64,000 nt of DNA from Asterias amurensis (lineage: Eukaryota > Echinodermata > Asteroidea > Forcipulatida > Asteriidae): the NCBI RefSeq assembly GCF_032118995.1, contig NC_092650.1, forward strand, positions 27,816,501 to 27,880,500, written 5' to 3'. Under the pieces are notes generated by a model. It was not told the DNA's origin. It saw only the letters and a list, made by a program, of their open reading frames with translations, and made no database searches. Numbering within the stretch: position 1 is the first letter of the stretch; each line of letters begins with the position of its first letter. The translations under genes and the position numbers were made by a program. Below are positions 33,501-47,126 of the stretch, one piece after another.

Positions 33501-36500
33501 GGTTTAAACCATCAGTTGAAAACCGATTCAACACATTTTGATTCCCATTTATAAATACCTTTTCGGTCAAAAACATCATCACTTGTTGGTCAAAAAGTAA
33601 AATAAATGCAAAAATTATAATTGTTCAATGATTTTTTTTCAACACAACACCCCTCCAGCTATGAAATTGTAGGCTCCTCCGCTGCCCTCGTGCAAACAAC
33701 TCCTTATAAGGGAATGCTGGGGGCGTCGCGCGTCCCGCAATGTGGCACAACTGTTTCAGCCGTTGCTCTCGACCAATAGGAATGAAGAAACTGTCTTATG
33801 AGAACAGGTGCAAGGTCGCGTGTCACGTCCATAAATTAACACTTTTTACCGGTCATTAACAAAAGGTTTATGCACACCCACGTGACGCGCTCTCCACCAA
33901 TAGGAGAAGAGAAACTGTCTGGGGTATTTATGAATAATAGTTTAACAAACGTCCAATTGGTTTGAAACTATATGCTCCATCCGTGAAATCAAAAACAACA
34001 ATCTTGTTATATGTTTTACAAATTTGCAACGGGATAAAGAATAATCATTTTGGTTTTACCCAAAAAGGCCTACACCGATGTGTGTTAGCACTGTATACTC
34101 TGTATTTCCCTTGCTCTGTGAAAAAAATCACAGGTGTATTAAAATTGGGTTATAGTTAGCTTCAAACACAATTTACTGAAGACACCACCAAATGTAACTA
34201 TGCCAGTTTGTTGACTCATTTTGGTCATTCAATAAAAGGGCTATGGCATCAAGCTGTACAGCTCGATTGGCCGAAGTCTCACTGACTGCTACTCTCAATT
34301 TAAAACAAAAATTGTTTTTCTGTTATAGTTTGATCATGCTGCTTATTTCTTATATTTTTTCACCTTATTTACTGTTTTTCAGACCTTCCATGCATCCTGA
34401 GTGGGAAGACGATTGGTTTCTTGGATCCAAGAGAAAAACACTTCAACTACAATCCTCACACCAACACCAAGTACAAGGGGAGACGAGGTAAGAAATGGAA
34501 ACTTAATGCAGAGCTACTGTCGAAATTTCGAGGACAGTTTTCTCCCTTTCTTGTTGACTTATTCCGTTGTGCTGAATCCAGTTTTGCGAATGGTCATTTT
34601 GAAGGAACTATTTTCCGGTTTCCACTTCGTACAGAGGCTTCAGAAATCAGTAAAAATGTGTACACAGATGACCATCGAGTGCTTGACCTCTTCAGGTCTT
34701 TTGAAACAGATTCTGAGCTGTCTCTACTGTTCCTAAAGCATGTCCACTCTATTGAAGTCTATGACAGGGGTCATATTCATGAGCAGCCACGACAAATCTT
34801 CAAAGTACATGTTACTCCTGGCGATCGTCCACACTTGACAATTCAAAGACGAGACTTTTTGACACGAGTTCCAGAGATGCGAGACTTTCATACGGTGGCA
34901 TGTATGAATATAGAGAAGCAGACCGGTGCCGGCTCTTGCATCAGCAGGTTCATTACAGTGAATACCATAAAGACAGAAAGTACCTCCCCTCAACTTCAAC
35001 AACTCATCAGTGACGCTGATCTGAAGTTAGTACCCTGGATGGGTGTAGCCATTCAGGTCGGCATGTGTCAGGATTCAATAGGTGTCAGTAGGAGTGATGG
35101 TCGAGTGTTCTGTTTCCTGCCACTGCCTGGTAGTGAGCAAACTGGTTTACCTGTTCACGTTCATGGCTATTTTGGCATTGGTGACAACCGTCGAGGCATC
35201 AAATGGCCAGATCGAGAGTCTCGACATGACAAGAATGCCATATGGAACAAGCTATTGGCAACTGAAGTATTTCCTGATGTCTACAGAAAAGTGGTTCTTG
35301 CTTCAATAGAGAAAAGCAAAGAGGCAACTGATCCAGTCAAACCCGATGATGTCTATAGAGCCTGGCCACGTAAACAGAGCATCAACGAGGAGTGGTCGAC
35401 AGGTGTCAAAACATTCCTGCAGATGCTTAGGAATGATGCAATCTTCTACACTGATCACAATGGTGGCTGTTGGATGAAGGCAAACGAGGTATACGTGGAC
35501 ACCCAAAAGAACCCTCTGCTTACTAAGATACTAAAGCATAAGGGATATGCAATTGCACAACTGCCGAGCCACGTTACTGCATCTCTTCGTTGGGCAGGTG
35601 TCCAGTACCAAGAGATAACACCCTCGGTTGTTCGTTCATGTATCCGGCATGATCCTCTCCAATACCTATCACAAGCTCAGAAGCTTCAACTTATAGACTA
35701 TGTTACGAGTGACACACAATCTGATCTGACCAATCTCTATCTACTGCCATTACAGGATGGTACATTTACTTTGTTCTTGCAAAGATCACCCACAGTGTAC
35801 ATTGCCAGCAGTAAGAATCCAAGTGGTCTCATTCCAAATGCAGAGGCAAAGTTTGCTGCAAGTGACATGCCAGTAGTGTTGAAATCTCCACAAGTATTAT
35901 CCTACACTCAGCTGAAGAACCTTGAGGTCGACGATATACTACCACTACTTCACCAAATACTTCCAAGTACCTGGACTAGAGGGACAGATGTAAAAGTCCA
36001 GTGGACTCCAGGATGCAACAAACATCCCTCCATTCAATGGTTGACTGAGATGTGGAACTGGCTGACAAAGAATCAAGTCTCTCTTGAGAAATTCAGAAGT
36101 ATTCCACTCATTCCAATGATGAATAACGGGTTCCTCGCAAAGATGCAGGAAAATCGCATCATATTTCGTAAGCAAATGTCAAGGTATTCAAATGCTTGTT
36201 TGACTGAGGGCATTTGTCTGTTTCTTGAAAACGTTGGGGCAATTGTTTTACGTGATGATCTTCCGTCTTACATAACCAGCCACAGGAAATTGGACAGGTT
36301 CATCCAAGCTCCGGATCCTGAGGGAGTGCTGAACATATTGATTGCACACAGACAAAAAGTCAACATGGAGAGATGTGTAACAAAGATGAAAGCTAGAAGT
36401 AAAAATGAGCTGAGAGGTTTATTTTGCCAACTGCGAAAAGTTAGTAATGAACAGAAAGAAGTTCTAAAACTCCTGCCTTTGTTTCTGTCAAATGATCAAA

Positions 36501-39500
36501 GTTTTCTATCAGCAAAGCAAGGTGTGAGTGCAGTTCCAAGCAGTTTCTTTGGGATCCCAGTCAAACGTCTGAAGAAGTGCCGAATCATCGTGGATAGCTC
36601 TGAAGACAATTTAGTATCTTTGATGGGTATTCACAAGGAGGCAGCTTTTGAGTTTCTGCACAACAATATCCTTCCTGCTGTGGCCGAAAGATTCTACACT
36701 GTCGACGAATCCATGACAATTATGTCTTGGGTGTTAGCAAACCAAGAATATGATGGTTTAGTTCAGCACTTGAAGTTCATACCCACTGCAGATGACAAGC
36801 TGGCAAGTCCCTCTGAGCTATTTGAACCAAGTGATCATCTTTTATTGCTGCTTGGATCTGCAAATGTGTTTCCAGTCAAGGAATATTCAAAGGGTAAACT
36901 TCTCAATCACCTGAAACGGGTCGGTCTGAAGAATGATTCTCATGTCACGTCTAGTGATGTGCTAAATGTGGCAACCGAAGTGTCAAGAGGTGGAGAAAAG
37001 AGACAGGCAGACGTTGAGAGAGCTCACGTGCTCCTTATCTACATCAATCGCTTCCCTCATCTGTTAACTCAGAATGTTTCCAGTAACAGGATAACTAAGC
37101 CATTGTACAAGTTCCTTGAAGATTTGAATTGGGTTCCATGCGAGGGTTCATCTCCATCTCAGTACCCTGTCTCAGCTGGCTGGTATGGTAAGAACAACAC
37201 ACTGTACTCCCCACGTCAAGTTGGGTTAATTGAGTCAGCCATGTTGCAAGGTTCTGTGGTTCCTCTCATCAGGATGCAAGGTATTCGACAAGAGCTACTG
37301 AATGTCTTCAACTGGAGTGCACAGCTTGATCCAAGAAACTATCAGAAGGTTGAAAATGTTGTGCACCAATTGAAGAATGTTGTGAGCAACTTTGTATATC
37401 CAGCCGGGATACCTACCGTCTCCAATGCAGTACATGAGATATACGGGTTCCTTAGCAGAGCCTCAGACCAGCATCTGAATCACCTGTTCCCAACCATTAT
37501 CACTTCAGAACCATGGGTATGGTATGGCGCAGGGTTTACAACCCCTGACAAAATGGCAATAACTGTTGGGACACTTCGTATTGATCTGAAGCCATACCTC
37601 TTCACTGTACCAGACAGTATCAAACCACATGATAATCTCCTTACTCGATTGGGAGTTCGACAAACCTTCCAGGAAAGTGCACTCAGTGTTGTTCTGTCAC
37701 ATATTCAGATGAAACACGAAGGGGAGCATGTCTGTAATGAAACAAGCATTAACAGTGATGTAGAACTGGTGCACAGTATCTTAAGATACATCACGAACTT
37801 AGCCGATTTTGATTCCAAGACTTCAGACCTGCTAGTTCCTTGCAGGAATTTAGGAACAAGTGGCAGTTGTCTCTATATGCTGGAAGCATCCAAGTGTCTA
37901 TACGTAGATGAGGAGCGACTAATGAAACAAATTTTTGATGAAAATGTCCTGGCAGAATATGACAGACGTGTTATCCATGAGTCGATATCCAATGATTTGG
38001 CTCAAAGTTTGGGTGTACAGCCATTAAGTCACATCTTAGCTCCATCTGAGGCTATAAATTATGGATATGATTTGGCAGGTCCTCACGAGACTCCAATAAA
38101 TGCTATTAAGCGAAATCTTGATATGTACAAGAAAGGAGTGGACATCTTCAAGGAGTTGATCCAGAATGCTGATGATGCAGGAGCCACTGAAGTGAAGTTC
38201 CTCATTGATTGGCGCAGAAATGAAGAAACCGCAAGTGATCTTCTGAGTAGTGGAATGAAAGCATGTCATGGGCCGTCGATCTGGGCTTATAATAACGCAC
38301 GATTCTCAAAGAAGGACATCACAAATATCTGCAGTATAGCAGCACAGAGCAAGAAACTCAAGCTTGATAAAGTTGGACGGTTTGGATTGGGCTTCACTTC
38401 AGTTTATCATCTCACAGATGTCCCTAGTATAGTCAGCGGACCCTATGTGTTGATTTGTGATCCTAGAACCACACATCTTGGAACTCGTATACAGCCTGGG
38501 CACCCTGGTATTAAACTAGATTTGACTAATTCACGTCACCACCTTACACTCAAATCATATCCAAACCAGTTTGAACCTTACAATGGAATCTTTGGCTGCA
38601 ACCTTGCTACATCTACTGATGATGGATTCGACCACACCTTGATCAGACTACCACTACGTACACCCGAAGAAGCAAATCAACAGCTGAACCATTTAGCTGA
38701 TGGTGTATTTGATTCAAAGGATGCAGTCAAACCACTAATAGAATCTTTGAAGAAGGCTTCCTCCACCCTCTTACTCTTCACTCAAAACGTTGTCCATGTT
38801 AGTGTTCATGAGCTTGATTCTAAGAACCCATATGAAATGAATACAGTGATGTCTGTTAAACTGGAGAGGATTCAACAGATGCCTCGATCAATATCAGGTC
38901 AAGAAGAAGACATGAAAACACAACGTAATCTCCTTGCGGCAACAGTAGCATGCAAGGACGACTCCAGTTTACCTGTCCCAGAGACAACAATGATTGTGAA
39001 GGTCACTCAGGAGACATATGCATCAAACAAAATCAAGAAGAAATGTAGTCAATTTATCATCAGCTCATGCATGGTGCAGGGTGAAATCTTAGACTTAGCA
39101 GAAACAAATGATGGTTGCAGAGCAGGAGTTCTCCCATGTGGTGGTGTCGCAGCTGAACTAGTCGCCGGTGTACAAGGTCTTGCACCCAAACCTGTTGATG
39201 GTAAAGCTTTCAGCTACCTACCACTTGAAGTCTCAACAGGTCTTCCCTTTCATGTCAATGGCAACTTTTTGCTGCAGCCCAATCGTCGCCAGCTCTGGAG
39301 TAAGCCATCATCTTCAAAAGGTGAGTTTGAAGCACGTTGGAACATTTGTCTCATAAAGTCAGTCTTATCTCGCGCACTTTTTAATCTTCTCCAAGATCTT
39401 CAAACTATGCAAAGCCAGAATGTCGTAAATGCACGAGATTTTCAGAGTTTGTGGCCAAGACAGTCCCAATGCTCAAGTGATTTTTGCTCATTTGTTGATA

Positions 39501-42500
39501 CATTTTATCACACACTGGGCAGGGATATAGATGCACCTGCTGTGATATTCAATGGGAGTCAGTGGGTAGCAATGCAAGACTGCTTTTTCACTGAATGGAG
39601 CCAATCTGATTCAGAAGATCTGAAATCCAGCGTTATAACACTCTTACGTCAGGAGCTACACGCAAAAAGCTGGGTCGAGTTGAATCCAGATGTGGTTTCT
39701 AGTATTGCTAACGTGGGAGCAAACATCCCCTTTGACAGCAACACCTTCAATGTCAGTCGGTTTCTCCAAGAAGTTTTCTTTAAAATGTTGGAGGAAGGAG
39801 CCCTTGAATCAATTCACAGAGACAACATCGTTCTGCATCTGTTAGATCTTCGTTTAGGTGAAAGAAAGGTGACTGACTATGATGACTCTCTTAAGAACAC
39901 CGACTGTATTCCATTTTCTCCAGACGAGGACGATCTTGCATCTCCTGATAGGTTAGTCCATCCATTTACACTCATTGGATCTCTTTACAGTGAAAACGAC
40001 ATTCTATGTTTTCCTCATGGAGAAGAATACCGCCGGGAGGTCCGCCTTCTCTCCTTGAAAGAACTAGGTATGGCTTGCGATGATCTACCCTGGGATGATG
40101 TGTGTGAAAGAGCAGAATCAATCTCTATGAACGAGGGTTATGACCAGAAGATTAAAAACATTCTGAGGTTGATTGGTCAGAAGTTGGGGAGACAAGATAC
40201 ACCCACAGCTGAACAGAAGAAACGAATCCAGAATGCAAAGTTTCTTCCTGTGTTGTCTAAGCCCAATGATTACCCGTCTGTATGGTGTAAGAGCGACTTT
40301 GAGTTAATGTCAGCAGCTTCTCTGTATGAGTCCAGACACATGTTCTTAATTGGCTCTGTCCAACCTTTACTAGATGAGGGTAGACTTGGATCTGAAGCAG
40401 TGGATCAAAGCGTCAAAGGCTTTCTGGGGTTTGTTGAAAATGAAGTCAAAGTCGTTGACGTCATTAAACAGCTCGAAATTCTGATCAAAAAAACAAAGAA
40501 ATCCACACAACAAACATCTTCTATGGCTCAAACAATATATTCATTTCTCCAAGATGCATTTTGCAGAGATGATGATACAGACCAGAACATTGACAGGCTT
40601 TGTTCTCTGCGATTTATTCTATGTGAAGGTGAATTCAGAGCTTGCAAGAAGTTTGCCTTTAAGTACAATGGCAAAAGTAGACCTTATCTGTTTGAAGTTC
40701 CTACTGACTTACGTCGGTTTGAGACTCTGTTGAGACGTTGTGGGGTGAAACAACATTTTGAGATCGGAGGTTATCTTCAAGTATTACATCTTTTGAAGGC
40801 AGAATTCGGAGACATGGCTCTGACAGACGTAGCTGTCAGAACGGCAGAGGCGATGACATCAGAAGTTGTTGCAATATGTCGCAGTCACCAGGCGGATGAT
40901 ACGCAGCACCTAGACATAGATGTAAATGAGGAAATGTATGTATTAGATGACCAATGCATTTTGCAGAAGCCAAGTGACCTTACGTACCATGATTTGTGGT
41001 GGGTACATAAATCTGCCAATGAAGTTTACACTCATGATTCCCTATCACAGAAGGCCGCAGAAACTATCGGTATCAAAACAACCAGACAGAAAAAACTTGA
41101 TGGATGCTCTACCTCCAGTGGATTCGAATCCGAGTTTGGACAAATGGAAAAACTAACAGACCGCCTAAGTAACATCCTGAGATCCTATCCACATGTTTCT
41201 GATGTCTTCAAGGAGCTGTTACAAAACGCCGATGACGCTGGAGCTACGGAAATACACTTTGTGTATGACCCTCGCAAGCACAAGTCTCACAAAGTCATAT
41301 CCAACGACTGGGCTGGTGTCCAAAACCTTCCTGCGTTGTGTGTGTACAATGATAAATCCTTCACTGAAGCAGATATCAAGGGAATTCAGAAAGTAGGCGT
41401 TGGTGGTAAGAGAGAGGATATTTCAACTACTGGACGATTTGGAATTGGCTTCAACGCTGTGTACCATCTTACTGATTGTCCAAGTTTCCTTAGTAACAAG
41501 GACACTCTGTGTGTGTTTGATCCTCTACTACAGTATACTGAAAGAGCTGATGAAACCTGCCCCGGTAGAAGGTATAACACCAACGAAGACTTCAGACAGA
41601 ACTTCCCTGACATGTTGTCTGGATATCTCGAAGAGGAATTCAAAGATCTTGAAGGAACGATGTTTCGCTTCCCACTCAGAGCAAAGCCTTCTGAGATATC
41701 TGAAGAATGCTTCAGCCCCGTGCGGATAGAAAGGTTACTGGATGAATTTCAGATTGTCTCGGAAGAAGCTCTGCTATTCCTTAACAACCTCAAGAAGATC
41801 ACGATCTCACGTGTCAATAGTGAAACCAACAGACTGGAAGTGAAGTATTCCACCATGGCAACATTTTCGGATGAGGACAGGAAAAAACGCGCTAAACTAT
41901 CTGAACATGTCAAGCTGTTCAAAAACAATCCAAATGAAATCATTCCATCCATGTGTCAAGTCTACAGCCTTGTCATTCAAGACTCTTCGGAGGGAAAAGA
42001 AAAGTGGATGGTGTCACAAATGCTTGGATTTGAAGGAGTCGCAGGTATCAAGGGGTCAGAAGATCGTCTTCCCAGAGGAGGAGTAGCAGCTCTCTTAAGT
42101 GGTAAAAGAGTTGAGAGTGTCCAACATCGACAGCACAGAGCATACTGTGTTCTTCCTTTACCCATTCACACTGAACTACCTGTGCATGTAAATGGCATGT
42201 TTGAGCTGGATTCTTCAAGAAGAAATCTTTCTAAAGGTGATGATTACGCAATGGAGGAACATGATGCAGAGGATGATGATCGACTCATCCACAAATGGAA
42301 TCGTCAGCTGATTAAAGGTGTCGTTGCTCCGGCTTATGCTAAACTTTTGATGGAAGCAGGCAAACAAATTCCTCTTAAGGATAACGGGAAATCAACAGTC
42401 CAAAGCCTCATTTCGTTTTATGACGATCTTTTTCCAAAGAATTTGAAGAACTTGCACAGCGAATGGCATTTAGTTGCCAAGGCCACACTTCAGTACATCA

Positions 42501-45500
42501 GTCAAAATAACTTGGAAGTGCTACCTGTTGTTTGTCAGAAGGGTAAGGGAACACAAGTAACCTGGCACCATGTGAACACAGCTACAAGCTTAGCATACTT
42601 TGATGACCTGAGCATGCAAGACAATCCCCATGTGAGGGCGTCTGCAGAAGTAGAAACAAAAAAGACAACCTCAAGGTCCACCATCCTGAGAACGTTTTTA
42701 CTAAAAGTAGGCTTCAAGTTGTTAGCAAGTTCGGTGGAACTGTGTGAAGCATTCCAATCTTGTGATGTTCAAACAGAGTTTGTGTCTCCCAAATCAGTTG
42801 TAGAGCACCTTTTATGTAACCCTTTAATTGATCCTTCATCATCAGTCTCTTTGACTGAAACAGCTTTCCAAGACAGTCACACTTTCTCTGCGATGTTCAA
42901 GTACTGCCTGGAAGGTATTACCAAGCCAATTGATTTGAATGGTCTCCCGTTGCGTCTCACGAATGACAACAAGGTTGGTGTGTTTACTACACTAGATGGA
43001 CTGTACGTAAGCTCGCATTGTAACGTGCTTCCCAACTTGAAACAGCTGTTTCTGCACAGGAAACTTGTCCGTTTGTGTTCCTCATGGCTTCGACAAAAGA
43101 AATCAGAAGAAGAGGCTTATACCAGTGGGATTTTCAAGAAGTTTACCATCTCTGAACTTGCCGTGCACTTGATACGCTACCTGCCTGAAGATTGGCAAGG
43201 ATGTACTCATCACATAGAATGGACACCCCAAGAAAATGGACATCCTCCTGCATCATGGATTATGAACTTGTGGGAGTTCATCTGCAGTGAGACGAAGGGA
43301 AATTCCCAAACTTGTCTACAGCCCATCCAAGATTGGCCTTTGTTCCCTACAACATCAGAGAAACTGGTATCACCTGCAATGTCTAAAACCGTCCTGTTCC
43401 TTCATGGTTTCTGTGACACACCATTCCGTGAGGAAGTCACCAAAGTACTGCAGAAGTTGGGTGTTCCAGAACTTGATGTGAAGCATATGCCTATGGTATT
43501 ATCAACTTTAACTGAGCTTTTGAAGAACTACTTAGCTCTGCCTGTCAAGCCAGATAGTGTTGTAGATGTCATCAAGTTTATGTTGGCCACAGATGGAGAG
43601 ATTGAAAATCTCTCACTCTCAGACAGTGATATTTTGCTCCGGTATCTTCAAGAGGGATGTGACTCCTTTTCTGAGGAGAACGTCCAAACCATCAAGATGT
43701 TGACCATTTTCAAACTCCCCAATGGCGAGCTCACCAGTCTTCAGTCCTTCCAACACTGTCATACAATTGAAGGCTATTATAGTTTACTAGAGGTTGAGGT
43801 AGAGGTTGAGGTTGAAACATGGATGAATCACATGAATTGTGTGTTTTTGCATCCAAGTCGACATTTGAATTTAGTTCATAGTAAACTTGGTATCTCTCCC
43901 ATTACACATGCTGACGTTTACTTAAAGTTCATACTTCCAAGTTTCAACCTGCTCACCCTGAAGGCCAAGGTTGCGCATCTCAAGAATATTGAAGACAAAG
44001 TATTGCGTTGTTCTTCTGCTGATGAGCAAGACAGCATTATAAGGAGACTTTCTCAAATCTCATTCATTCCTGATAAAGAAGGTGTCTTAAGAACCGTAGA
44101 ATACTTTTTTGACCCAGTGAATGCACTCTTTAAGTACATGATCGACCAGAGCCAATTACTACCTGAATCGATGAGGTTGGTGAAGTACTTCTTGTCTCGG
44201 CTAGGGCTTCAAACTGAAGTCACTCCGGAGCTGTTTGTCAAGTTTTGTAGGAAAATTGAATCAAAATCAAAGGAAGTCACCATACGCACACAACGCGATG
44301 AGCTCTGTAAAGCCTCTGAACTTCTTGCTGAAGAACTTGACTCTAATAAGAACCTACACAACGCACTTTTCCTGCGTGAAATTGCAGAGATCAGGTTTAT
44401 TCCTTCAGTTCCAATAAAACAAGAACTAATCGACATTCATCCTGCTGTATCTGATGGGCAAGAGCTGCGTCCATTCATTGCATATCGAGGATCAATGCCT
44501 GAAAGATATGTAAAACTTGTGTGGTCAGTTGCCAAGCTTCTACCGAGATGGTCGATACCATCAAACACACGCATCGACAGAAAAGTCTCCATACATGATT
44601 GTCTTGGCATCCAAAACAAAGTTGTCGTCGATAAAGCACTGAGTCACATCCAACAAGTTTGCTGTCGTATGGCTGAAAATAATGCTATCCACAAGGAAGA
44701 TATGCTGCCACCCGAAGTGAGAGATACGTTTAAGAAGGTCATGACAAAGATTTTTAAGTATATTCAAGACAATATATTAGAGCATGGAGAGGAACTGCAG
44801 CGTCGTTTACACCACACTGCTCTGTGCTTGGTAGATAATGGAAAAGTCCTCATCAGAGCTGATCAAACGGTCTTTGATATGATGGACCACGAAGAGGAGA
44901 GTCTTAGGCCATACTTGTACAAGGCACCGAGGGAGTTATCAGAGTTTGATGCCCTCTTAAAATTACTTGGAGCAGAAACAAAATGTACGTTCGACCAGTT
45001 GGCTGGAGTTTTGTCGACCATCAAGACAGAATGCAAAGACGAATGTCTTGGTCCAAATGAGAGCAAGTCAGCTCTAGGTGCTGTGACAGCTCTTTTCACA
45101 CTACTTGGAAGTACCGAAGGGAAATGCAAGATAACAGTCACTGAGCTGTACCTTCCCTGTTCTAACAATCTTCTGAGGAAATCTTCACATCTGTATTACG
45201 CAGATCCACATCTGATGGATAAGATGAAGCTAGCGTCAACTGATAAAGAGTTTCTTATTCCACTTAAGCAATGCGGATTTGATGTAAATGATGAGATGAG
45301 TCTAATCGAGCTTCTTCCTGAATCATTACGTCCCAAGAATCTGGGAAATGAGATGCATGAAAATGTACATGAAGATAACGAAGATTGCCCTGCTGGACAA
45401 GATTGTCCACATCTAGAACATATCAAGAGGATGGTGAACTCGGTGGAGATGACACGAGTGCTGCTGAGACTTCTTCAGCATCAACTAGATAAACCACCAG

Positions 45501-47095
45501 ACGCAGATAAAACAAAAAGTGCTAAACTGCTTCAGAAGTTCAGTAACTTCTGCTGCAAGGCTGAACTGAAACTTGGCTTGTATGACTCGAATGGGGCATT
45601 AATTACAAGTAGACCAAAGTCAGTACCAGCATATTTTAACAAAGACACTATGACAATATACTTGGAGCACGTGTGTCATACTGCAAAGATTAGATGTCTA
45701 ACCTTCAGTCTTATTGCACAGTGCTGTGGTGCCGTGATGAAAGATTTGCTGGACTCTGAACACATAGGTTTCCTACAAAATGCTCTTGACTGCGATAATC
45801 CTGATGGGATGAATGACATCCTATCCACGGCCGACATTCCAGAGTATGACACCGGTGCACCAGGCTCACACACAAACAGGCAATACCGTTTGGGGGCTCT
45901 TATTCCAAGAGATATAAGACATCTTCTTGTTGACGATCCTTACAACCGGCTCCATAAAGGGGAGATTGTGGGTTACGAGCGTTCATTGGGAGATGTACAT
46001 CAAGCTGGTGAGAACACTGCCTCAGGATCAGCAGGATCTTTTAGTCTGGAGTCAGACCACTCATCAGACGAAGATACAGAGATAATTTATGCAAAAATTG
46101 TTGAACAGATTGGCGAGAGTGATGCGTCTTCCAAATTGTCCAAACAATACAGAATAGACATCGGGCTCAAAACAACCATCATTGTCAAGGTAACATCACT
46201 CTATAAGTTCCTGCGACGTAAGGAAAAACCTGACCTGACTGTTGTTCCCTTCACTGGCGACCCAACAGCTGAAGTTCCATCGATGCCATCTGACGAGCCA
46301 CTGCCAGATATTTTCGAAAGCTACCGAGACAAAGTTAGGGAGGAGCTTAAGGAAGCCTTCGATTTACCAGAAGAAGAGAGAAAAAGAGCTATTAGGCGTC
46401 TTTACCGTAAGTGGCATCCAGACAAGAACCCTGGCAGGGAAACACTTGCAAACGAAGCGTTTAAGTTCCTTCAAGTGGAAATTGATAGACATGAAAACGG
46501 ATCCTACTACCAAGAGAAATATCCCCAATGGGACAATGACGTCAGAAGGTACAGAGAAGACGCTAGAAACTATCAAAAGAAGTACGAAGATGATTTCCAG
46601 CGTCATGGAAGAAGAGAGAGAGAAGACTACTCAACTGGCTTCGTTCCACCCTCCTTCAGCAAAGATACCCCTGACCCTCGCAGCGCAAGGTTGTGGTTCC
46701 GACAGGCTGAAGAGCACTTCCTCGCTGCGGAGTTGAATGAAAACTTGCCAACCCATGTACAATGGATTGCCTTTCAGATCCATCAAGCAGTAGAAATGGC
46801 TCTCAAAGCAGCTCAGTTCAGTCTCGACGGTCGTCCTGATGAGAGCAGTAATGACTTGACATCTCTTGCACGGAAAGTCTGTCAACACCAAGATGTGACA
46901 TCAAGGGAAGTGTTGACTCTAGTAGGTGAATTGATTCGTCTTGGTTGTGACTTCAGCAAACCCCGAAAACCTCAAACCCGAAGCTCAAGGACAAGTGGAC
47001 AGGCTTATAAAGATTTCGAGGTGAGTAATGCCCTTAAGCTTTGTCGAGAGTTGCTCGTCCTCGTGAGGGATATCATTGGGATAAAGGTATTTTGA
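30550..47095 (+). CDS. SACS: Sacsin, complete, four exons, 4359 aa
   Basis: Exons: 30550-30568, 30873-30961, 32492-32750 and the giant exon 34383-47095 (12.7 kb). Sacsin is a cytosolic co-chaperone acting with HSP70 and linked to mitochondria and intermediate filaments. Three GHKL ATPase repeats start near residues 37, 1379 and 2399. Their N-boxes are ELVQNADDAEAT, ELIQNADDAGAT and ELLQNADDAGAT; their glycine boxes are GRFGLGFISVYHLTD, GRFGLGFTSVYHLTD and GRFGIGFNAVYHLTD. A J domain with an intact HPD (RKWHPDKNPGRE) lies near residue 4130. A HEPN domain (SARLWFRQAEEHFLAAELNE) ends the protein. Human sacsin is 4579 residues with an N-terminal ubiquitin-like domain; no such domain is seen here, as the gene starts MADSSDDD directly before the first repeat. 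The single giant exon is typical of sacsin genes. A paralog lies head to head on the minus strand. Confidence 0.95.
30592..30722. repeat. Inverted repeat in sacsin intron 1
   Basis: Arms of about 25 bp (TTCCCCAAACGACATTGCAA against TTGCAATGTCGTTTGGGGAA), separated by about 80 bp, fill most of the first half of the 304-bp intron 1. Probably a small MITE; the minus-strand copy lacks it. Confidence 0.7.
30962..32491. other. Sacsin intron 2, plus-strand copy
   Basis: 1.5 kb. Carries a poly-T/poly-G run (31008-31031) and stretches that align inverted with the minus-strand copy. At 32266-32267 the AA (TT on the other strand) marks the uninterrupted counterpart of the 17.5 kb insertion site in the paralog. 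Confidence 0.7.
33383..33546. repeat. 164-bp near-perfect palindrome in sacsin intron 3
   Basis: GGGAATCAATGTGTGG at the left pairs with CAACACATTTTGATTCCC at the right. The arms continue through GGTTTTCAACTAGTGGTTTA and AACGAGGCCTGGTTCTT to a small loop around GAGACGAAGTCGAGG. A snap-back repeat with a related loop lies at 52921-53082. Confidence 0.85.
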
Positions 47096-47120
47096 AATTG
47101 TTTACACCTAAAGAGTCAAT

Positions 47121-47126
47121 AATAAA
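47121..47126 (+). promoter_or_regulatory. Polyadenylation signal of sacsin
   Basis: AATAAA about 28 bases after the stop codon; a very short 3' UTR if it is the one used. Confidence 0.6.
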
